Source of the DNA: Auriscalpium vulgare
Taxonomy: Eukaryota > Basidiomycota > Agaricomycetes > Russulales > Auriscalpiaceae
Direction: 5' to 3'
Assembly: GCA_019915015.1 (NCBI GenBank)
Contig: JAHBBC010000033.1
Span: forward strand, 124,001 to 188,000
Length of the DNA stretch: 64,000 nucleotides
Below are positions 53,445 through 64,000 of the stretch, one piece after another (positions within the stretch are counted from its first letter, which is position 1; each line of letters opens with the position of its first letter). The notes beneath the pieces are model-generated. The model saw only the letters and a program-made list of their open reading frames with translations, was not told the origin of the DNA and ran no database searches. A program made the translations under genes and the position numbers.

Positions 53445-55286
53445 CTATCTCGTCTTCTCGTACCTGCAGTGCAATTCGTCAGCAAATCCCCTTCCCCACG
53501 GCATCGGCCCACGCACCTGTAGGCCCAGGATCCTCTCCTCGTCCATCAGGACCCCATCATACCCAAAGTTCTTGGCTGTCGTAGTCTCACAGTACGGCAA
53601 CTCCGACACAAAATCGTTAGTAAACACATCAGGATTCGAGACGATTGTAGGCTGGGTGACCACGCGTGTCGTATTGCCATTTGGCAAGATAAGGGAGCCT
53701 GCCGCTTCTCCAATACGCGCCGTGAGTTGTCCCACATTATGCGGGTTGAAGTCGCGCACGACGAGCGGGGACGGCCCGGTGTGGGTCTTGGCGACGCAAC
53801 GCTGGCCGGCGGACGTCGTGATCCACCTCAGCGCCTCGGGAAATTCGTGTTCAAACCAGCGAGTCGACGCCGGGCCCCATGCGTCCCATGTCGTAACTTC
53901 GGGGGGCGTGGTGAGACGTGGCTCCTCCGCCGCAAGGTGCACGTCCTTGAGATCGAGAATGCCGCGCTCTTGCGCCGGCGGGCCGCGCGGACCAGAGGCG
54001 CGGGAGGCGTGGGACAGTAGTGTACGCCGGTGGACGACGAAGGAGAACGCGCGCAGGTTGCCAAAAAGGGGGCGACGCGCATCCTGGACGAGGTAGTTGA
54101 ACAGAATAACGGCGTCCTCCGACGTGTTGCGGAACGGGCGTTGGCGTGGGGCGGGCATGGGCGTGGGTGAGGAGGCCGGGCCGGGCTCCCCGCGGCAGTC
54201 GACGCGTGTGATGAGTGAATGCTCGGTCATGGTGGGCAGAGCGAGTACGCAGACGACGCGAAGAATGGGTGGATACGGGTCTCCCGGGGGTGGTAGAATG
54301 ATCTTGTTGATCTCGAGCGTGCGTGCGGAGGAGTTGGGGAAGACTAACGTGTCTTCGGACAGGAACGCGAAATGCGAGTACATGCCCCAATCAGAGACAC
54401 GCAACTGCAATGAACTTGTCAGAGGCCTGGATTCATATGAGGAAAAGGGACGCACACAGTCAGCGATGCCGCGCTTCCAGTTGACAAGGAAAAACATGTC
54501 CTCCATCTCGCCGCGCGCCCAGGGATAAGTGACGAGGAGCGCAAGATGGTCGCCGACAACTTCGACAAGCACACTGCAGTGTCCGAGGAGCACGCTTTTG
54601 CGCGCAATAGGAATTACAGGCAACGATGCCTCGGGGTGCGGCGCGCTGGTGGAGAACTGCACGAATCGGAGCTCGAGCACCGAGATGGCCCAGTCATTGT
54701 CGTGCGCCTCTTCCTCTCTCCTACACAGATGTTAAGAGCAAGTTGATGATACGAAGAGAGTGACTGACGATGTCACAAGGGCGATCATGTTGTGTTCATG
54801 CAGGGCCATCCCGATATCCACAATCCTCAAGCCCGGCTCATTTTGCATCTCGTTATGTACCCAGCTAAGCGACGATGCGCCGTCCTCACCGACCGATGGT
54901 AGACGCATGTACGCGTAGCCGGTCGTTCGCCTCTGGGGATCGCCTGCGGCCGTTCCGAGAAGTAAGACATCGCCTGTAAAGTCGTAGATTCCTGTAGGCT
55001 GGAAGGGAACATCGATGTCGCGTGTCGACTGGAATGTGATCTCGCCCCAGGCCTCTTCACGCCTCTCTACCGTCCGCAAGCGTTCAGCAGGCGACATTCC
55101 CTCCTCCATATCGTCGCACAGGCCAGACTTTCGGAGCAATCTTCGGTACTGGACGTGGGCCGATCCGCTGACGACGGTGTGCAGGCGCTCGCAGGACAGC
55201 TGACACGACGCGATGTCCCGCAGGCCAAGGAAGAGTACGATCTTCAAAAGGATCTCGACCGGGAGGCTTGAGAGCAGGGTCGGCAT
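53445..55286 (-). CDS. F-box protein
   Basis: The exons are 55286-54769, 54720-54456 and 54404-53445, with introns of 48 and 51 nt, giving 580 residues. The N-terminus has an F-box: LSSLPVEILLKIVLFLGLRDIASCQLSCERLH. A long beta-rich region follows (YDFTGDVLLLGTAAG..., LVTYPWARGEMEDMFFLVNWKRGIADC, LSEDTLVFPN). F-box proteins link substrates to SCF ubiquitin ligases through Skp1, and the rest of the protein would choose the substrate. The region past the F-box is the standard uncharacterised domain found with F-boxes in Agaricomycetes. A GTACGA donor-like site just before the stop means a small last exon is possible. The second intron is a multiple of three. Confidence 0.85.
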
Positions 55287-56326
55287 CGTGTAGGGGATGA
55301 GTTGTCGAGTGAAAAACTAGGATCTCTCGAGTCTCGAACTTGAAGGCAGCTGTCAACTGCCAGCACTGCGACGCGCTATCTAATCAGATACGTATGTAAT
55401 AACGGCGCGGCCGAGTTTACCGAAAATTACTCTTCTTACCATCACACACATCCAAGCCTGATACACCGGCATAGTGCTTTGGTCGGAAGCCTGTGTAAAC
55501 ATCTTGTGCCAGCCTGGTCTGAGTTCATATCCGAGTTCCATCATGCCGTTGACTGGCCAGTGCGACAGCAGTGGCAGCCTACGTGCCAGCAGACTCGTCT
55601 ACCGATCATCGTCGATTGTCCAGGACATTTGCCGGGTGCTTCATGTTCTGAATACAACGGGACTTCAGGCGAGTGCACCACACTTCTCTTATGCGACGAT
55701 ATGTTCCCATTTCCTCACCTAGGGACATCTCCGAGCGCTAACTACCAAGGCTGACGCTGAAGCCATGTGAGGATGAACGACATGTTCAACTCCTTTCTTT
55801 TATGGAAGACGTCAAATGCATGAGCAGTCGGACACTGAAGAACTATCGTGAGCGCTTTACAATGGAACAGACTTCTCCGGAATTTTGAGTTCCGTTCAAG
55901 CCCCATGCCCATGCTCAGCTCCCGCTTCCTCCTGGCGACTGAATGTGCTGTACGCTGAAAGCCGAATCCCTCGTATACCCCTGCAACGTGGGGGAGAGGA
56001 TGCCGATCGACTGTCGCAGCTTTTGCCCGTTTGATCTCAGGTAGAAAGAAGGGCGCAACCGCCTTCCAGATCAGTTATCAGGTGCCCATTGGACAAGATA
56101 TTGCTGCCTGATTATGATCGGAATGGCGGCGGAAACGCGTATTGAGGTAGGCAAAGAATCGATCTACCAAAGTTGCTCAGCTGGCGCCTGATCTTGAATC
56201 TTAGGTTTGTTCTCACTTGAAGGCCCTATAAGACTGTCAGTGCCTCGCTTCCTCAGGCCGCGATTGCTTTGCCTTCGCCTTCATCACCGCGGACGGATTG
56301 TCATATTCTTTGCGCCAGCCGTCGCA
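55287..56326. other. Intergenic region
   Basis: About 1 kb with no supported gene. It contains the promoter of the EF-hand gene and probably that of the F-box gene (divergent). Confidence 0.5.
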
Positions 56327-59300
56327 ATGTCGGCCGCACCAGATCATGTCGGTGAGTACACTGCTCTTCTACGAACTACTTCAAGCTTATCTCTTCATTC
56401 AGTGCGGTACATCAATGCCGCAACTCACAGCTTGAACGAGGCCGACTCTGTTATCACCAAGGCGACGAGCGGTGAGCAGCTCTTCGACGTTGCCTTTGCT
56501 TCGCGCCTGACATTCATGTGCAGGAAAGGGTAGCAAGCCGAAAGACTTCGCGCGCAAGCTTCTTGGCGCATCGAACCAGATCATTCCCGTGCTCGAGAGC
56601 GTCGCGAACATACACCCCATAACTCAGGTGTGTCGCAGTCGGATGATTTTGAAGCTGCGTGACTAATTTGCGTTGCACAGGCCGTTGTCTCTGTTTTTAA
56701 GGTCCGTATCTCCCCCTGCGGCAGCTCAGGAGCTCACGGGATTACAGGCTATCACAAAGCTGGAAACGGATAGGCGCGAGAACGATGACCGGATTGCTGT
56801 TACCCATCACACCATGGTGCGTCATCAATTGGGTCTTCCAAGAGACACGGCTCATTGTATCTCGCTGCATACAGACACTGTCGCTTTTTTCCATCAAGTT
56901 GCTCGCTAATGTGGTTCGAAAGGAGCCCATCGCTAGTCACTTGCGCGCGCCTCTGTTGCGACTGGAGAATCTCATGCATGATTTCGGTATGCTCCTCATC
57001 TTGCATCCTCCTCTGCTCATACTAAATCCCTTACGCAGGAAATTTCACATCGTATGTAGTCTGAACAAGTATCTGAGTTGTGACTGACGGTCATCGCAGC
57101 CTGTACTATACCCATAAACAGAGTATCTGTAAGTTGTTCAAGCCTGATCAACAGTTCTTTTCTCACATCCTATAACAGTCCGCGTCATCCGAGCGGGCGA
57201 GTACAAGGGCCGCTTGGAGGAGTTCACCTCGCAGTTCTCGCAGTACAAAAGCGAGATCAACGAGCTCATCGGCTACCAGACCGCTATAAACGTGCACGAC
57301 ATCAAGCAAGAGGTGGTCAACGTCAGCGGGAACATCGATAAAATCTTGTCTACGCTCGGGAAGGACAACCAGAAGGAACAAACGGCGATGCGCACGATCG
57401 AGCAATATGGCGGCGCAGAGGCCGTGTTACGCGTGCGTCGGCACGCTCTTGTCATGCGACGAGCCGCTGATTTTACGTCGTTTGGCAGGACGAGGACAAA
57501 CTGGCCGAGATCGCTAGCCAGCTCGGCGAGAAGCTGAACCAAAACATCAAAGTGTCCCTGCGCCAGGACGTCGAATATCTATTGCGTGAAAATGAGTAGG
57601 TCAACTGGTTAATAATCTGATGAGCGTCGGTGATTCTCATTTTGTTCCAGGACGCAATTCAAGAAGAAGATTGATGGTGCTGTGATGCAGATCGAAGAGG
57701 CGGTTGTGAAGTCAAGGGATGCGATCTTGAAGCAGGTTCGTCGGAAACCATATCTTACACTATTACAATTGACGATCCTCGTAACATAGCTCGACGAAGG
57801 TCCTCACGAACTGCTCGAGGACGAAGATATAAAAGTCGTGTGGCATGACATGGTGCGCATTTCGATCTAGTTTTTTTACGCAGAGCCTGAATAAAGTGGT
57901 TAGAAATGGCGGAACAGTGTAAAAACACGCATCCTGGTAGACGGTACGGTGTTTCACCGTCTGTTTTATTATCAACTTATACTCCCCATCAGCCATACAC
58001 GATCGCTTCGAATTTAAGTTCCGCAGATTCTACATCGAGAACCACTCCTTCCATCCCGATTCGTGGACGCTGAAGATTTTGTCGAAGGTTATGTGTACGT
58101 GGACAAAATGCTCTGTTGCTTGCACTCGCTGACAGTTCTGCTGGGGAACATGAAGTTCACTCGTCTATCGCCGATGCGATTGACGAGGATAGCAGCGGAT
58201 TCATCTCTGTGCACGAAACAAATCACTTTCTCTCTCGCCGGCCTCCTGACTGGAGCGTTCCGGAATGGCTCTCATTGTCCGCATCTCTTACTATTGTAGC
58301 ATCGTTCAAAGCTGACACACTCTTATAGTTGGGCCCAAGGCTGGAGTGAGACGAATGACGAGTACGTCTTCCTCACATTGTTAGGATTATCAGCGTGGCT
58401 AACAGATATGCTCGCAGGTACCGCGAGATGATCGCCGAGCGCCTGGAAGAAATCATGAGCGACGCTGAAGACGTCCCCGAAGCCAATGAGCACGGGCTGG
58501 GCAAATTCCTGCAGATCGTGGCGCAGTTCGCCACGTCTCTGACCATGGAGGACAACGACAGTCACTCGGACAACGGCTTCGACAACAGCGTCGACGACGA
58601 GGAGTACGCAGACGAGCTCGGGCGGCTAAAATACGAGTACCACGAGCTCGAGCAGGAAAGGCTCGAACAAAACCTTGCGGAGACCGTGGTAGACGATCCC
58701 GCGTCCCTGACGAGCGTACTTGGGCAGCCTCGCATCGAGCTGGTGAGCACCGTACTGGTTCCCGGCGACGGGCCCTGACCACTGAACCAGTCATTGCTGC
58801 CGCTCATATACGTTTGGCTTGGCCGGGTGCACGAGCTCGTTGTCCGTGCCCAAGAGGAGGACCTGGAAGAAGATGAGGACTTCGACCCGGAGCAGGTCCT
58901 TGAGACCATGATGGTCATCCTGTGGGTCTTCAACGCGCGTATGTGCGAGTTAACGCGTGTCTGGCGCCAGCAGCGCATGAGCGTGTCTCAGCAGATACAG
59001 AATTTCTGTGGGGGCGTGTTCTCTGCGTGGTATGCCGAGGTACGCTGCATTTTGCCTCCACAGTGAAGAAGATACACCGACAAACCAATCTGCCGCAGTC
59101 CCAGAAGCCGGATAATATCCTCAAGAAGTTGGCAACGATGGTCGACGGGGATGACGATGACGACGAAGAGGACGAGGATGAGCAAGATAAACCTGATGAT
59201 TCTCAGAACATGAAGCGGCTCCGGGGCGATGTGGACCAGAAGGTTCGTCACATCCGAATCCATTTTGTGATGTGCGTTCACACTAACGCTCCATCGCGCA

Positions 59301-59921
59301 CTCGAACAGCTGCAGGAGGTATGGACGCGCATGAACACTCGCATGGACTCCCTGGACACGCGCCTCGGCGCGCTCGACGGCCGCCTCGACAACATTGAGT
59401 CCATGCTGCGTGCGCTTGTCGGCGACGGTGGCAGCCACGCCGACGCGCCGACCGAAACGACGCGCGAGCGGACGTGGCCCTCCGTGCCGAAGGCACTCCG
59501 CCGCGCGCAGGAGAGCGAGCCGGACTACGGCCGCCAGCCGCAGGGCTCGCCGCGCCAGGCATATCCATCGCCGCGCCAGTCTCCTCGCGAGTCGCACGGT
59601 GGCTCGCCGCGCCAGGCGTATGCGGGCTCGCGCGAGGAGCGCGGCTCGTACGGGTTCGGGCAGGGCTATGACGACTCTGGGTCGCCGCCACGCGCGTACG
59701 GGCGCAGCCAGGACAGCGCGCCTTCGTATGGAAGGCCGCCGCGCAGCTCGCCCATGAGCTCGCGCCAGCCTAGCAACAGCTCGTATGCGCAGAGAGACTC
59801 GTATAGCTATGGGCAGGATGAGCCCCCGGAGTCTGATCCCGAGCAGGAGGAAGAGGAGGAAGAGGAAGAGGACCACAGCGGCTATCAAAACTACGCTGCC
59901 TCTCGTCGGCGTTATGTCTAG
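56327..59921 (+). CDS. EF-hand domain-containing protein, many short exons
   Basis: It starts at ATG 56327 (MSAAPDHV) and runs through at least 15 exons joined by ~50-nt introns. Coiled-coil and helical parts come first (INAATHSLNEADSVITKA, LLGASNQIIPVLESVA, FTSQFSQYKSEINELIGYQ). A perfect 12-residue EF-hand loop DEDSSGFISVHE follows at about 58180-58215, then PPDWSVPEWLSFWAQGW. An acidic helical region comes next, then ILKKLATMVDGDDDDDEED. The tail is Ser/Pro/Arg/Tyr-rich with SPRQ and QAY repeats ending in a long Glu run. Calcium binding is expected from the loop. The type is common in Agaricomycetes but its role is unknown. One exon junction (57850-57990) could not be resolved. Confidence 0.8.
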
Positions 59922-60191
59922 TGCCTGCATTGACACAGGCGAAAGTATATTGGGTGTTGACCGTTGGCCTCTTGTACAGTACGATCGAAAGCTCTCGCGC
60001 CAATTGATCAGGACGTTGCATCTTCAGCTTCAGCGCTCAGCAATAACTGCGCCCCACTTTGCTCCCCGACTGCCTTTGCTTCCGCTCCTATCAATATTTC
60101 CGGCGCTCATCGACGTCATGCCTCAACTTCGAATTCAACATCGCTATAACTTCCCCAACTCTCGCACCGCCATTCCTTTCTCCACCCCACC

Positions 60192-61255
60192 ATGAGTATC
60201 CTCATCATCCCCGCCACATCGCGCACAAACACCTTCGTCGTCGACGCGCTCCTCTCGTCGCCCCATTCCTCTTCCGTGCCTCTCAAGCTCCTCGCGCACA
60301 CACCCGCGTCCCAGGCGCGCCTGCAGTCCGCGCACAAGGACCACGCGAACGTCAGCGTCATAGCGGGCGACTTCGCCGACCGCGCGGCACTGGACGCCGC
60401 GATGCATGGCGTGCGTGCAATCTTCTACAACGCGCCCGTGATGGCCGGCGAGGTGCAGGCGGGCAAAGGCGTCGTCGATGCCGCCGTCGCGGCGCGCGTC
60501 GAGCAGTTCGTGTACTGCAGCGTGCTGCACCCGTACATATCGCGGCTCGTGCACCACCGCAACAAGCTCGAGTAAGTCAAGCTCCCATCGCCGCGTACAG
60601 ACACTGGGAATATATATGATATGAACAGAGTGGAGGAGTATCTATTCGAGTCCGATCTGGACTACACAATTCTGCAGGTGCGCGCGGGCTTTGCGTGCGT
60701 TCCATTGCGGTATTAGCTGAAGAGACATTACCACCATTGCAGCCCACGCACCTCATGCAGAACATCGCCGTCGCGCAGATCGCGACCAGCGGCCGCCTCG
60801 CCATCCCCTACGCGCCCGCGATCCCGCACGGCTTCCTCGACCTCGCGGATCTCGGCGCAGTTGTCGCCGCCGCCCTGCTCGCGCCCGCCACGCACTCGCG
60901 GGGGAGGTACGAGCTCGTAGGCGAGAATGCGACGTACGCCGACGTCGCACGCGCACTGTCCGCGGCCGCGGGCAAGGAGGTCGAGGTGGAGGTGAGCGAC
61001 AAGGAGACGGCGCTGCAGGGCATGCGCGATAAGGGAATAGTCCGCGACGATTATGGGCGCGACGCGCTGGGGCGCATGATGAAGTACTATGACGAAAGGT
61101 GCGTCGGTCGAGCAAGAGGCCAAGTGGGTTGGGGCTGACCGTCCCGAGCCAGAGGTCTTCCTGGGAACACGAATATTTTGCGATGGCTGCTTGGACGGGA
61201 GCCGACGTCATTAAAGGCGTATATTGCACGAGAGCTGAGCGCGGTGAGGCAGTAG
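60192..61255 (+). CDS. NmrA-like NAD(P)-binding oxidoreductase/regulator
   Basis: Four exons (60192-60571, 60629-60677, 60743-61098, 61153-61255) give 295 residues. The Rossmann start is MSILIIPATSRTNTFVVDALL, where the usual GxxGxxG is degenerate (ATSRTNT). It is followed by VSVIAGDFADRAALDAAM (acid at the end of strand 3), GVRAIFYNAPV, YCSVLHP, LDYTILQPTHLMQN, and the family end GLPGNTNILRWLLGREPTSL. NmrA-like proteins are atypical short-chain dehydrogenases that sense NAD(P) or reduce small molecules. The last exon was placed by recovering this end motif. The promoter is CT-rich and no TATA was seen. The intergenic gap to the EF-hand gene is only 270 bp. Confidence 0.85.
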
Positions 61256-61581
61256 TAGCGAGCGAAGTAGATCGCTTGTACACCTCTGCGGCCTCGTCAT
61301 CCCGGGACTAATCGCAGTGTGCTATCGAGTGTGCGTGCTTGGACGCCATTCTTGCTGCCGCAGCCTCACGCATTTAGCACATCGGACAGGACGCCACCTA
61401 GCCTCTGCTCGTTTGATGAATGTGGCTTTGGACTTGGAGGCGAGAAGGCGCACAGACTCAAGAAGGAAGTCATTCGGTTCAATATATGACATGAAGCCGG
61501 TCCAGGGCTATCTGTACATCTGCGAAGAAGAGAATCAAAAGAAGGGGCAGTGTATGAGTATGAAGCACAAGAAGGTCTACA
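61256..61581. other. Intergenic region
   Basis: Nothing supported; likely 3' flanks of the two convergent transcription units. Confidence 0.5.
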
Positions 61582-61998
61582 TCAGTGGAGCACATACTCC
61601 TTGACTTCATTCTCTCCGAAAACCGCTCCCATCAGGGTAGCATTTCCGTAGGATATTTCCGGCAGCTTATTATCATGCGAGACATCACATATCGACGGAG
61701 AAACAAACGCAGTAAAGACCAACGACATCTTTCCGGCCAGTGGGGTGATGAACTGGAGCAGTGTTTTACCCCTATCCCGAGCGGATCGAATCAGGCGGGT
61801 CGCCTCTTCCTGAGCCTTACCAGCCTCGGCCGGTATGTAGACGTGGCGAAGTGCATAGCAATAAGGAGGAGCGGTATCAAAAGAGACACAAATGGCAATT
61901 TGGGAGAGAGGGACACCGGGATGCAGTCGCGCGGCCCGGGAGCGGATATCTTCCGCGTCACTCAGAGCGTTCTGCACTGCAAGGATAAGTGTGAACAT
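61582..61998 (-). CDS. Unassigned 138-residue ORF
   Basis: The minus strand encodes MFTLILAVQNALSDAEDIRS and on through SQIAICVSFDTAPPYCYALR and GAVFGENEVKEYVLH. Amino-acid pattern and length suggest a real exon, and the open frame may extend upstream beyond this ATG. No family was recognised. It could be a stand-alone gene or the last exon of a decayed transposon gene to its right. Confidence 0.35.
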   Translation of the reverse strand: MFTLILAVQNALSDAEDIRSRAARLHPGVPLSQIAICVSFDTAPPYCYALRHVYIPAEAGKAQEEATRLIRSARDRGKTLLQFITPLAGKMSLVFTAFVSPSICDVSHDNKLPEISYGNATLMGAVFGENEVKEYVLH

Positions 61999-62119
61999 GA
62001 TGTCCGATCTGGTCGGGACGTCGTTTCCGAGGCGTAGGGCTGTCTTCTTTTAGTTGACTTACATTTGCGGCGAAGAAAACGGGAGGACACGTACAGCATC
62101 AGGGAACGCGAAAAACTCA

Positions 62120-62300
62120 GGACTGAGACAGCTGTCTCTGCGGCTCATCCGGCGTCACTATTGATGAGTTATCTCGTCCTCGGGTGGGCTTGAGAGGGGA
62201 AATGCAGTTGAGAGGCAAGCACCTCTGAGCGCGCGCGGAAAGAGACGTCGTCTCAGAAAAGAGACAGCCGTTCCTGACTGAGACAGTTTCTCGGTCGCGT
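62120..62300. repeat. Cluster of GAGAC / GTCTC words with a perfect palindrome
   Basis: GACTGAGACAG occurs near 62122 and 62272. The 14-bp palindrome GAGACAGCTGTCTC lies at about 62126-62139, and GAGACGTCGTCTC near 62245 is close to one. The same GACTGAGACAG word returns near 63580 and ACTGAGACG near 63690, on the other side of a transposon-like gene. They may be remnants of transposon ends; this is inference. Confidence 0.5.
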
Positions 62301-62377
62301 GTCATACTGACATCGCATCTCACAGCGGCCCATTAGCGAGTGCCGATATCGCTGCAGAGGTAGATAAGATGGCCGAA

Positions 62378-63334
62378 TCATACAAATAAATACATATAGT
62401 GATCAGAGAAGGAGTTAAGATAGAATGTACTACTAGTATCGCACTGCTCGAGAACGTCCCGAGACACCCAACTACGATCCGCACAAGAGCCAAAGGCAGG
62501 AATCAAGTGACAGCTACGGTAGATGCGGTCTATAGGAATGACGACGGCTCGCCGTTGCATGGCAAGCAGCGATCGCGAGACTTTGTAGAGCTTGCTGTAC
62601 CGCTCAGGCGCAGGGGTAAACGGCGTGAACAGCTCGAGGTATGCAAGATGTGTTTCCTTGAGCGCGCTGGCACGCGGCCGTAGTGCTTGGATATCAGCAG
62701 GCAATTCGAAGATTGCTCGAACTTGTCCAATTCGATATCCTTGGGCGGCGTGTCAGCGAGCCTTCGAGATAGATGAAGCAACGACTTACACGTACCTTCT
62801 AGGCCCAGACTTCCGACAACATCCATGTTCTCCGCATATAGCACCGTGCTAAACATCGAGCCCCGTGTCGTCCGTGTGCCGGGCACCGCATAAGTATATG
62901 ACATCCTGTAGAACATTGGAATCGAGTCCTCGAAGCGACGACAGTGTCCGCTTGAATTGAGTATACAGTGCGTAGAGCGATCCAGGAAGGGCCTGCAGGG
63001 CACGTTGGTCAAGCTCGGGCTGCTCAGCACACAAGAATGTCTTCAAAGCTTGCTCTAAATTGGTTGCACCAGTCGTCTCTTCGATCTCGGGAATGGAGCG
63101 ATAACCAAGAGCTGGCTGCTTGCGGATGCTGTATGAGCCAAACAAACGTGTCTACAAGCCGAAGTAAGAACATGCACAATGGATAAGCGACTCAGGACAT
63201 ACCTTCACGACGCAGTCATCTTCAGCAGTAACTTCACCCTCGTGGATAGAGCCCAGCGCCTCCGCATCAGCTTCAGTCCGCTCCGTGAGGGGGTGGCCTT
63301 GAGGAGTCGAGGTCGAAACCAAGTGTACGTGCAC
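62378..63334 (-). pseudogene. C-terminal part of a transposon-derived protein (Plavaka/KDZ-like style)
   Basis: Exon-like pieces on the minus strand read, in order: EDDCVVK joined over a GTATGT..GTAG intron to TRLFGSYSIRKQPALGYRSI; EIEETTGATNLEQALKTFL...LPGSLYALYTQFKRTL; and finally LPADIQALRPRASALKETHL...VIPIDRIYRSCHLIPAFG...DRSWVSRDVLEQCDTS..FYLNSFSDHYMY. The ending (CHLIP.FG...W...VLE.C...Y.N...DH) is one I associate with C-termini of large fungal CACTA-like/KDZ-type transposon proteins. The catalytic upstream region is absent and frames between the pieces do not all join. A degraded or domesticated fragment is likely. Confidence 0.45.
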
Positions 63335-63674
63335 ATGAGGTTCGCTGGGAGTGTTTGACGAAGCTGAGGCGGCGTGCGCTTGCGGAGGAAAATCCCATTC
63401 GAGTTCGCTGTCTTCAGCGCCTTCGCCTACTTATCGTTTGTAATTCCAAACCACTTAATACTTATCAATACTTCTTAATGCCCATATCACACAATCTCAT
63501 CGTGTTTCTCCTCCGTGCGGGATTGGCTCGGTGTGGTTGGGGACGGAGGCTGCTGGCTCGTTACAGAGACGCGGGTCTCTTGACTGAGACAGCTCTCTCT
63601 TATATGGTCATTTCGGATCTAGCCGTCTCGGCACTGGCCCGAAATCTCGTCATCTCAGTCGGCTCTGTCAGGAC
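63335..63674. other. Intergenic region containing GAGAC words
   Basis: No gene supported; contains GACTGAGACAG near 63580 and probably the 3' UTR of the MYND gene. Confidence 0.45.
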
Positions 63675-64000
63675 CTATCCCGCTGTCACTGAGACGTTTG
63701 CTTTTTCTGATGAGAGTTGGAGTTGGACAGAGCAACACCTCTTATGTTCACTCCATTCCGCGATCTGACAGGCTGGCGAGCAATAGAGGGCAAATTTGCA
63801 CCGAGAGCATCTTTTCAAGGCGGTCTTCTCGAAGGATGTGCAACACTAGGAGGGCACGGTCAGGTCAATACTCGCGTCACCAAATACCACTCACATGCTG
63901 GCATGATGCTTGCGAATTCCGATCCAGTCGTGCCTTGATACGGGCGGAGAACTCCATCTCTCTCTGCAAGTGAAGCCATGCCTCCTTCGCTGTACCATCC
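63675..64000 (-). CDS. C-terminus of a MYND zinc-finger protein (runs off the right edge)
   Basis: From the right edge the minus strand reads HLQREMEFSARIKARLDRNS, ending in CQH. Across a GTGAGT..CCTAG intron it continues CCTSFEKTALKRCSRCKFAL, then YCSPACQIAEWSEHKRCC and a short Ser-rich tail to the stop at 63675. The Cys/His spacing (CxxC, YCxxxC, HxxxC) is that of a MYND finger, which binds two zinc ions and mediates protein contacts. The N-terminal body lies beyond the window. In wood-decay fungi this ending belongs to the same style of protein as the one truncated at 11.05-12.45 kb. Confidence 0.75.

Overview
The window looks like a piece of a filamentous basidiomycete genome, most likely an Agaricomycete of the wood-decay (Polyporales-like) kind. 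Three things support this: GC-rich host genes with many short introns, usually about 48-60 nt with GT..AG ends; gene families typical of that group (microsomal P450, F-box protein, DUF6699-type protein, macrophage-activating-glycoprotein-like wall protein, atypical kinase-like protein, EF-hand protein, NmrA-like oxidoreductase, MYND-finger family); and a dense load of Class I and Class II transposons. No species name can be justified from sequence alone. There are no bacterial features, no rRNA, no CRISPR, and no tRNA that I could fold convincingly.

Left part (1-11.0 kb): a Ty3/gypsy LTR retrotransposon on the minus strand, running off the left edge of the window. It has one LTR at 10360-11016, a Gag-protease ORF, and a Pol ORF (RT, RNase H, integrase) in the -1 frame. 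A canonical slippery heptamer (GGGTTTT) lies two codons before the gag stop. A complete hAT DNA transposon (162-4373) sits inside the integrase region with matching 17-bp inverted ends and an 8-bp target duplication (GCGTCCGC). The retrotransposon itself abuts, and seems to truncate, a host gene at 11.05-12.45 kb.

11-29 kb is mostly host sequence. It holds the broken gene, a tandem pair of paralogous SH3-like genes (14.6 and 15.9 kb), an intronless disordered nuclear-type protein (17.5 kb), a six-exon cytochrome P450 with a degraded copy of its 3' end beside it, an alpha/beta-hydrolase whose N-terminus is missing or eroded, and a secreted glycoprotein. A gene-poor stretch of about 4 kb follows, ending in a ~135-bp MITE-like element.

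29.39-36.25 kb is the most interesting block: a 6.86-kb DNA transposon with 33-bp inverted ends and a 6-bp target duplication. It encodes a Ulp1-like cysteine protease and a long multi-exon putative DDE transposase with a zinc-binding N-terminal region. It lies in the promoter region of a DUF6699-type gene. The MITE at 28.6 kb shares its end sequence.

37-46 kb is gene-poor apart from a kinase-like gene (42.3-43.4 kb) and a small predicted gene. 46.06-49.45 kb is a PIF/Harbinger element with perfect 68-bp ends, a Myb/SANT-like companion gene and a HARBI1-type transposase that appears to carry a one-base frameshift. It is followed by a 1.7-kb GC-rich foldback structure (49.7-51.4 kb) with nearly identical inverted arms and nested terminal hairpins. 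From 51.9 kb on there are host genes: a hypothetical protein, an F-box protein, a long EF-hand protein, an NmrA-like protein, transposon-derived remnants, and the C-terminus of a MYND-finger gene at the right edge. That last gene probably belongs to the same expanded family as the gene broken at 11 kb.

All exon models were read by eye from GT/AG boundaries and frame continuity. No database search was possible.
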